From Circinella minor (Eukaryota; Mucoromycota; Mucoromycetes; Mucorales; Lichtheimiaceae), in NCBI GenBank assembly GCA_016758965.1, contig JAEPRB010000318.1, forward strand, positions 1 through 39,548: a stretch of 39,548 bases of DNA. The letters are read 5' to 3'. Positions 32,423-39,548 of the stretch are shown here, piece after piece. The position numbers and the translations under genes are program-made. The first letter of the stretch is position 1; the number at the start of each line of letters is the position of its first letter. The notes beneath the pieces are model-generated. The model did no database searches, was not told the origin of the DNA, and worked only from the letters and a program-made list of their open reading frames with translations.

Positions 32423-35237
32423 TATTGATGAGTGACAAAAAGGTTATGAAAAAGAAGATGAACTAAGGGAAGACGAGAAAAGGAGTGGAAAGTTGAAAAA
32501 GAGAAAGAAGAAGAGTAAAAAAAAAAAAAAGAGCCAAAACGAAGTAAAAAAAAAAGACAAGGTTAATAACGAGGTTACCAAGAGTATAAATATAAAGTGG
32601 TGGCACAAGTCAAATTGGGTGTGGCCAAAAATACAAACTGCCCGCTTAATACGTAGTCCGACTAAAGTACCGCTTTCATAAACGATGGAGTAACACACCT
32701 CGTGGAAACATCCCTTATTTCCCAAATCTCTTTTTTTTGTGTCCGCTTGTTTGCTCTTTTTTTATTTTTGCGATATAAAGTCAAAAACCCACTGCCTATA
32801 AGCTTTTGTATTAAACAGGAACATTGTTGTAATTCTTTTCGGCTTTTTTGTAAAGTAGCTTTTTACTGTGCCTTGAACTAAGTTTACTAGCAATATTAAC
32901 TCCCAGGTTCCCTCTGTTTAAGAGTATCCCTATTGTTTCTTTTTTTTAGCAAAAAATAAAAATTTGGGAGCCGAGTGATACAGTACTATTTTTTTCCCTT
33001 AAAAATCTAAATAGATTAGTATACATCATCCCTCATCAACTCTATACATAGATGTCCTAAATGTTTTTTTATATAAAGCAGTGGTTTGAGAGAAGCGATC
33101 GCCCCATCTTTGTTATGTAGATAAATGCGGTAATTTTCAGTTAAATGAAAATGAGTACAGAACTTTTTTATAGCACGCAACACATAATCCATAATAGCTC
33201 GTACTACATAAAAAAGAGAAATCTTTTTTTACAGGTCATATTTTGCTCTAATACTTCTTTTATACGTAGTTTATACGTTTTGTTTTTTAAAGGCTTAATG
33301 ATTATAAGCTCTGGAATACTTTTTGGTTAGATGCATACTGTTATTCTCTACAAAACTATAATTAGATGCATTTATATCATACAGCACTTCGTTTACAGAG
33401 ACTATCACAGTATATTTGCTAATTAATAGAATCACTCATTTATCAGGGTTCCTTATTAAGTCTGGCACATGTTTTCACAATATATATATCTTTTTATTAT
33501 TAAACAAAGCTTTTATTTATTATTACAGAAAGCCACTTGCATGAGTTGTTTCCTGGGTTTCTTCCTTTTCTTCCCCCTCATCTTTTGAAAATTTTATACC
33601 CCCGCTCCCGCTACCTTGATACCTTCCTCTTTTTGATGTATGCTGATTGCACATTTAAACAATATATCATACGAAAACTAATTGTATATACTTGGTGAAG
33701 TGTATATATATATAAATGTCAGTTAAATTGCTTCAATATTGTCTGTGTTATATAAATGATGTTAAAAATAACTGGAAAATTTATATTGGTCGGTCCCTTA
33801 TTACATTATGGAACAGAGTCTTGCGTAACATAAAACTATAAATTGGGGGGTAGGGATAAACAGCTAAACTAAAGAAGAAAGGTTTCTTCATATACATCTA
33901 TCATCTATTGTTTCGAATAGTTTTTTGGTTTGTTTGTACTTTATATCGCTATAAATTGACTATAACTTTTTTCTGGTATAGGTAACCGATTATTGAATGT
34001 AAAATGCGCATACACCACCTTTCTCCCCAGACTTTTAGTACACATATATAAATATTCTATAAATCTAACTTGTTATAGTAATTAGATGTTGTATTTTCCT
34101 GGATCTATATGTCTGTGCATACAATAGTATATATATATTGATTTTTATTTAATGTATCTTTTAGACATAACTTAAGGAGGATCGTCATACTTGTTTGATG
34201 CAGCTCATATAAGTTTAAAGAATGGAAACATCTTTATGACCAATGCCAGAGAGCTAGTCAAGCATTATTGTTCTCGTGCTAAATTTTGTTTGAACATGCA
34301 CGCACTTTTTGAGCGAAACACAATCAGTTTTTGATTCTGTCAATATAAATTTTTACACGTGGTAGTAAATAATTATGACTTTTAGCTATTGGAAATTAAT
34401 CGATTCGGAAGAACAATACAGTAATACCATACAAGATGAAAAAATAAATCGCGTAATACATATACTGTGCATATTAATCAAAATTGTTTATCTCGTGCTT
34501 TGATTGAAAATAAAAATGTAAGAGATGTGATCATGGAGGGGTTCACTTATTACGATAGGTTAGTCTTCATATTTCTTTCGCTTGTTTAACAGGCGTCTTC
34601 TCTTAAAATATTACGTACTATTCGTAATTCTCCTTATTAATTAGAAATGTATATGGTGTATTATTGGGGCATCACTACGTTCATCTCGGAAACTATTGAA
34701 AATACTCACATCTACAGATAGTGGAATAAATATACTTTCTTGGCAATTTTAATAGACAGTCCAATTAATATCAGTGTCCTAATAGTCTCATAAATATCTC
34801 TATTATACGACTGTAAATAGCCTCCACTTCCCTTATATGCCTCGTGATGGGAGACTGTAGTATTTCATTCTGGCTTTCAAATATCGAGTCGTGCACTTGA
34901 TCAACAGGACTGATAACACCTTTTTTACACTATCCTCGCTATACTATATGCACAAAGTGCATAAATTATATGTATATTATAAAAGGCTCATTCCATTAAT
35001 ACTAGGTCATTGGAATAAAACCATTCAGCTAACTATTTGACATGTATAGTTTATATCTTTCAATATTAGATTTGTTTAACTGCCTTGCAGTCTTACGTAA
35101 AAGTTTTTTTTTTTTTTTGGTAGCCAAAAAACATATTGTCAACTAGTATATGGAGAACATGTGATGAAGTCTAAAATACATTTTTGTAGTGAGCTCATAT
35201 AACGCTTTCAACCATAAAATAGGAACTTCGCTAAAAA
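32423..35237. other. Large gene-poor region
   Basis: 2.8 kb without a supported gene. Close to 32422 is a G/A-rich promoter-like stretch (32450-32535). A 43-codon frame from ATG 34376 has no recognisable family. The rest is AT-rich with T tracts. Confidence 0.5.
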
Positions 35238-35480
35238 TCACCAGAAAGTCGTGACGTAAATTAAATTATACATGCACCACAATTCTTTTTTAGGGTACCA
35301 ACGTGACAACATATATGCATAAAACTCAAGACAGCCTTTGTTATCTCTCCATTTAATAACAAATTCACTCCACAAAACTTCAAAATCTTCTTGGTTTTCA
35401 CAATGCATCAACTTATTTAAATCAGAATGAGCTTCACTTCGTAAAGCCATTGAATCTTTAGTATCAGTTGATGCCTTGAC
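35238..35480 (-). pseudogene. MULE-type transposase fragment
   Basis: A frame of about 80 codons reads VKASTDTKDSMALRSEAHSD, then HCENQEDFEVLWSEFVIKW, then ACLEFYAYM-like CLEFYAYMLSRWYPKKELW before losing coding character at the stop near 35238. The W-rich spacing (LW..F..KW......F..Y....W) is what I remember from the region after the DDE core in fungal Mutator-like (MULE/FAR1-type) transposases. Neither catalytic residues nor a SWIM zinc finger are present, so it is a fragment. Assignment by pattern only. Confidence 0.4.
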
Positions 35481-36749
35481 CTACATTATATATACATATT
35501 TTTAAATGTTGATTTTCATTGAGTCAGCTTGGTACACAACATACTATAAAAGGAAATATATGCGCTTGTTGTAGTTGGGTATTGGTGTGACGTGAATTTG
35601 AACAGATCGACTTTTGTTCTCCTTCTACTCTAACCCTTTTTTAATTAGTATATAAGTAATAAGAAAATACTTTGAATAAAAATCAACTCTCTTTCACACA
35701 TCAAATTTTGCCTCTGGTTTTGGCTTGGTTTTGATCTAGTACCACAAGGACAGTTATATCTGTATGTGATTAGTGAATGATCTCAAGGGAAGGAATATTG
35801 GATAAAAAGGAAACAATCGAATTAATTGATGGAAAGGATTTTATTATTATCTATAGTTTTATATTTTGGAATTGACAAACTTGTAACACACAACCTTTAT
35901 ATTATTATTTGTTCGAACCACTTATATTGGTATGTCACCTTCCCCTCTTGTTCTGTATGAATTGTAGTTAGCAATTGTTTCTTACTTATTGTATTGGTAT
36001 TGGCAATTTTTAATAGTTATTTGTTTTAAGACCCGAGCACAACACGCTGAAAAAGAATTATATTTCCCATATACGAAATCATGATCACATCTTCTTGACT
36101 ATCCACAAGCGTCGAAGCGAGACTGTCACCCTTCCGAACTGTGTATAGTTGAGCTGTTGTCACTACTATCATCTGACAACAACTACTAACCTTCGTCGCC
36201 AACGGTATAATAAGTAAGACATGGTTGATATTGAACGAAGATATCGAACAATACAAGGATCATCCTCCTCCTCCTGGTCGATCTCCATTTCTTGAACATT
36301 ATTGTAATAAGCCATTTTAGAAAAAAAGCGAGGTTCGTAAAAAGAGCAAGAAAAAAGAAAAAAACTTGTCTGTGGCATCTTTTTTTTTTTTGGGATAAAC
36401 ACCCGATTTATGCACATAATATATGGATGGTCACAGGGTTCCTCTCTCGTAATACAAAAAAAAACAAGATAGAATGCCCAACATTGAATCCCAACATTTT
36501 AATAATAGTAATAATGGCATATATATAATGAATGTGGAAAGTAACCATTTTCAGCAATGATTATTAACCAGAAATAGTTTCATGCATGCTACTAATCATG
36601 TTTAATGCAAGAAATTGAATAAATTTAATTGTATCTCGTAATGACATTTATACAAAAAAAAAAAAAAAAAAAAAAGAGACATTAAGGAAGATTGTAATGG
36701 CTAAGAAAATTATTAAAAATTAAAGTTTCTTTTGTTGTTGTTGTTTTCA
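35481..36749. other. Gene-poor interval
   Basis: Besides the short acidic ORF there is AT-rich DNA and an A-run of about 23 bases at 36654-36676. No other feature was recognised. Confidence 0.45.
36169..36315 (-). CDS. Short acidic ORF of uncertain reality
   Basis: ATG at 36315 opens MAYYNNVQEMEIDQEEEDDP, an acidic start that looks protein-like. It then continues CIVRYLRSISTM and a basic Arg-rich end before a stop at 36169-36171. A donor-like GTATTG after DDP and an acceptor at TTGTCAG (about 36174) would instead give YDSSDNSSTIHSSEG. Neither version matches a family I know. Confidence 0.25.
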   Translation of the reverse strand: MAYYNNVQEMEIDQEEEDDPCIVRYLRSISTMSYLLYRWRRRLVVVVR

Positions 36750-37196
36750 TCATCTTTCAGCGAGATACTGTTGAGCCTTTTTAATACGAGAAACCTCTTG
36801 CGCTGTTTCACGTTTTCCACGGAGAATCTCTTTATACGTTAAATGAATCCGGTACAGCTCTTGACATTCTTCTTCTGAATGCCCTACGTACGCGTAATGC
36901 AATCACCTGCCAAGAAGGTCGTGGATGCATGAAATACATTTTTGCCAACTGTCGTCGTTCCGATAATTTCCATGTACTACGTAATTTTGGCTATAATAGA
37001 GTATAGTTGGTATATGAACAACAAGAAATGATAAAAAATGTTAACTTACTGAAAAGTAGAGACGGTAATGGTTAAAACATGCAGAGGGTGTATGTCTGTT
37101 TTTTAGAATCCGAGCAATGTACTCATACGAAGCATGGGGGTATTTCTTTTTTTGAGCGACCAGTGTTTCGTTTTCTTCCTTTGTCCAATAGGGCAT
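36750..37196 (-). pseudogene. Two-repeat Myb/SANT gene, frameshifted by a 4-bp duplication
   Basis: Exon 1 (37196-37050, 49 codons) encodes a Myb/SANT repeat: MPYWTKEENETLVAQKKKYP, SYEYIARILKNRHTPSAC and NHYRLYFS. A 59-nt intron (37049-36991) follows. Exon 2 starts a second repeat, STWKLSERRQLAKMYF then RPSWQVIALRV. The frame then goes astray and stops at 36834-36832. Coding sense continues in another frame, GHSEEECQELYRIHLTYKEI then LRGKRETAQEVSRIKKAQQY, to TGA 36752-36750. At the junction CGTA occurs twice in tandem (CGCGTACGTAGGG); one copy fewer would leave a continuous frame. So either a recent 4-bp duplication broke it or the ORF is read differently from my model. Probably a former DNA-binding protein of about 120 residues. 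Its inverted partner lies at 38135. Confidence 0.7.
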
Positions 37197-37728
37197 GATG
37201 TTATTGAAGGTTTAAAAGTTGTTGAAAGAAAGAAAAAGTCGTCGAGACTAAAAATTGTCCTGGTTATAAAAAAAATAGCATTAATTTTATCCTGATACGT
37301 ATACGAATTTATGTTCCCTTCTCCTACAGATCTTAGTATTACCTGTATATTATTTTACGTATATACACACTAAAAAATTTCCACTGGAGGATCTACTACA
37401 GCTATATTTGTAGTTTAACTAGGTAACTATTATAATATTTATATATTCGCATATCTTTGATAATTTTAGAAGAGTCGTCATAGGTAAATAAGAATTACTT
37501 TAACGTACGTACAAAGTTCTATTATTTTATGACAGTAGAGCTATAATCATATGTCTGCTTCCTTTTTAAAAACCATAATTGAATAGAACGTCCTCTATTC
37601 ATGCGATTTATTCAATAGTTATTTGTACACTCATTTCACGCAGCAAGTTGTAAATCATCCGGGATTTTTTTAAAGTTCAACAACTAAAACCCCCAGCTAA
37701 GCTTTATCTTATTACATCTTGATGTCAC

Positions 37729-37777
<49 letters not shown>

Positions 37778-38134
37778 CGTTCATGTTTTTTTTTTCGAGA
37801 GAAGCAAATATTTTTTTATTCTCTCACACACACACTTCAAATATAGGGAACTTGATTAATGTTTTTTTAGTTATCCAAGTTCTAAATATATTAGCTATTC
37901 AGTATCAGTTCATGTAAAAAAAAATACAACGCATATGATGATACGTTGAATACCGTATCTCTACGAAGGTTGACTACAGTAATGAAAATTAATAATTAAA
38001 AGTGACTAGTGTTGATATCATGCAAGAAAAGCATTAGCTATACATGCTGCTTCTATTTGATTCCTATCAACTTTATTGTGCTATTATCTATTTCCTTTCT
38101 TTCACATTTGCATCTTCATCAATTTTTTTAATAA
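37197..38134. other. Spacer between divergent Myb/SANT copies
   Basis: 938 bases between the two start codons. Besides the AT microsatellite, no gene and no extended inverted similarity between its two ends was seen, so the duplication appears limited to the genes. Confidence 0.5.
37732..37775. repeat. (AT)22 microsatellite
   Basis: An uninterrupted AT dinucleotide run of about 44 bases lies between the two divergent Myb/SANT copies. It is self-complementary and could extrude as a cruciform. Confidence 0.9.
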
Positions 38135-38542
38135 ATGCCGTACTGGACACAAGAAGAAAATGATATACTGGTAAAAGAAAGGGAGGCATACCCCCATTCT
38201 TCCTGGGACTATATTGCAAGAAAACTAAAAAACAGACATACACCCTCTGCATGTTATCAGCATTACCGTCTCTACTTTGCAGTAAATAATATAGCATAAT
38301 AAATACAAATAAATTATCAGAAATAAATTTTGTTAACTATATTATACCCAATATATACGTATCAATTTACTTATTTTAGAGAAAGCTAAGCGCTCCATGG
38401 ACTCTTGCTGAGCGAAGCAAATTTGCAAAGTTATACTTTTCAAAACCACGTCCATCATGGGAATTAATGGCTCAGCAAGTACAATCATCACCTTTCCTAC
38501 AAAGAAATTTTGCGTGGAAAGCGAGAAGCACTTTTACCTTAA
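38135..38542 (+). pseudogene. Two-repeat Myb/SANT gene, second copy, internal deletion and frameshift
   Basis: Exon 1 (38135-38281, again 49 codons) reads MPYWTQEENDILVKEREAYP, SWDYIARKLKNRHTPSAC and QHYRLYFA. The nucleotides for KNRHTPSAC are nearly identical to the minus copy. Exon 2 begins at 38380: APWTLAERSKFAKLYF then RPSWELMAQQV. After GTA at 38479-38481 the third helix of the second repeat is missing. Only 16 bases separate GTA from TACAAAGAA, where the other copy has 48 (not counting its duplication). YKEILRGKREALLP then continues in a different frame to TAA 38540-38542. In the unshifted frame translation runs to 38679 through Phe/Tyr-rich, non-coding-like sequence. The net loss of about 32 bases explains both the gap and the frame change. 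Confidence 0.7.
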
Positions 38543-38679
38543 ATTTTTTTTATTATTATTTATGTATTAAAAAAATGTTACAATTTTTCAAATTCTTGTG
38601 TTGTCAATTGCAGTTTTCCTATGTCTTCCTTTTTTTTCATTTCCAATATATTTACGTAGGAATCCTTTTCCTCCAATAA

Positions 38680-39204
38680 GCACATATTTTAGATTTTTTT
38701 TTGGGGGGGGGGAGGGGGAGAAGTACAGGAAAAATTCTGAATATAGTAGATCACTATACTTAAGTTCCAGGATACGTAAGATAGTGTATAAAGTCTTGAT
38801 TTTTGTCAATCTAAGGTTTTTTTTTCATATAATACGTATGGAAATAAAAATCATTCACTTTTATTATTTTTTCCATCATAAATGTAATAACCCAAATGAA
38901 AAAAACATAGATATAAAACTGAAAGTATAGATCTGGATCATAACATGAACTAGATCTACATATTTGTTATCTTCTGCGTAAGCGGTAATATGGAATTTAT
39001 CAAGATTGAGGGATGGAGTTCCTTTGGGCTTTATAAGTGTACGAGTAATAAGCGATTTCATAGCCCCTTTTAAACTTTTTTTTTACTTGAGAAAAATTTT
39101 GGAGCATGTGATAAATTAAATATGGCGTCAGTGGAGCTTTACGTATAAGGTAAGCTTCTATTGATAAAATACAAATAAAACCAATTATTTTCTATAAATA
39201 GGTT
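38680..39204. other. Intergenic, AT-rich
   Basis: Holds a G10 run at 38703-38712 next to GGGGG, and the weak RT-like ORF. Nothing else was recognised. Confidence 0.45.
38876..39061 (-). pseudogene. Short ORF with a faint reverse-transcriptase-like motif
   Basis: ATG at 39061 opens MKSLITRTLIKPKGTPSLNL then DKFHITAYAEDNKYVDLV, after which the frame becomes Phe/Ile-rich. AYAED in a hydrophobic-flanked strand is reminiscent of the A/F-YADD motif C of LINE reverse transcriptases with one Asp replaced by Glu. It lies 145 bases from a LINE 3' end on the same strand, but is downstream of it and so is not part of that copy. Weak evidence. Confidence 0.2.
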
Positions 39205-39548
39205 AAAATTTATTAAATTTATTAAGATGGAAGACTAATGGACCTTCGCCTATAGGCCTGTGGTCGCTTCCTTGCGGTACAGTATGATTAAGAGCAATTG
39301 TATATATACATATGAAATAGGGGTAGAGAATGCAACTGAAAAAAACCCAGTATGGGAAAAAGTTAAATTGGTGAGAGCAAAGACTGTTTGGTGTGGCTGA
39401 AAAGTAAGAGAAAAAATTGAGAAAAAAGAAGGGAAGGAGGAATGGAGCTGCAAAGAGAGTAATAAAAAAAAAGATATTCTAGTTTAGATGTGGGGATTGG
39501 GTAGGAGAGGAGATGGGGATGTCCATAGCATCCTCTGGTGCTGGTTCG
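39205..39548 (-). mobile_element. 3' end of a second LINE copy (continues off the window)
   Basis: On the minus strand the last 22 codons of the LINE ORF (39547-39482, EPAPEDAMDIPISSPTQSPH then LN) end at TAG 39481-39479. A 3' UTR follows that parallels 1755-2026 throughout. Shared blocks include TTTAACTTTTTCCCATACT, TTGCTCTTAATC and the palindromic block at 39220-39279. The end is TTAATAAATTTAATAAATT, a short repeated A/T tail. The two copies differ by substitutions and indels, so they are separate old insertions rather than one recent duplication. The visible coding tail is open, so this copy may be less damaged upstream, outside the window. Confidence 0.88.

Noticed and set aside
34376..34507. 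43-codon frame MTFSYWKLIDSEEQYSN
   Set aside because: Short, isolated, no neighbouring exons or family resemblance.
35905..35920. GTTCGAACC resembling a tRNA T-loop
   Set aside because: The flanks do not form a T-stem and no anticodon or acceptor arms are present.
36026..36175. LysM-like phrase LYTVRKGDSL on the minus strand
   Set aside because: The frame has no signal peptide, the rest of the LysM motif does not follow, and the region also reads as a Ser-rich stretch in another frame.
1..39548. A prokaryote-like defence, toxin or CRISPR system
   Set aside because: The DNA is eukaryotic with spliced housekeeping genes; no repeat-spacer array, toxin-antitoxin pair or phage-related gene was seen.

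Overview
The window looks like a piece of a low-GC fungal genome, most likely early-diverging Mucoromycota (Mucorales). The evidence is many short GT-AG introns (53 inferred in ten genes, 59-254 nt apart from one 25-nt candidate), very AT-rich intergenic DNA full of homopolymers and microsatellites, and LINE, DDE and MULE-type transposon remains of kinds I associate with Mucorales. The taxonomic call is inference. Exon models were joined by hand from splice signals, reading phase and family similarity. I saw no tRNA, rRNA, CRISPR array or prokaryotic-type system.

Left edge (1-3,300) is a transposon graveyard: an edge-truncated transposase-like ORF (-), a 5'-truncated LINE with stops and a frame change (+), a broken Tc1/mariner-type DDE gene (+), and three imperfect 45-bp repeats.

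The core (4,382-32,422) holds ordinary housekeeping genes, nearly all on the minus strand. In order they are: gamma-SNAP (+), a Nudix hydrolase resembling plant NUDT14, a small PACT-domain microtubule-organising-centre protein, a cytochrome b5-acyl-CoA dehydrogenase fusion, an MFS sugar transporter, a PTPMT1-type phosphatase, an aldo-keto reductase, proteasome chaperone PAC4, a type I membrane protein of unknown role, ribokinase, COX9 (+, divergent from ribokinase) and a secreted Kre9/KNH-like protein. They form no single pathway. The loosest theme is metabolism: sugar uptake, ribose phosphorylation, acyl-CoA oxidation and the respiratory chain.

Right edge (32,423-39,548) is gene-poor. It holds a MULE-transposase-like fragment, a divergent pair of two-repeat Myb/SANT genes that are each broken in the second repeat, and the 3' end of a second LINE copy on the minus strand. 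The window is therefore bracketed by two inverted LINE tails.

The observations most worth checking are: a possible 25-nt intron that would swap the end of the acyl-CoA dehydrogenase for a tail ending in SKL (peroxisomal signal); a 298-residue PACT protein, far shorter than known relatives; the doubly broken Myb/SANT pair; and a palindromic 3'-UTR block that is the best conserved part of the two LINE copies.
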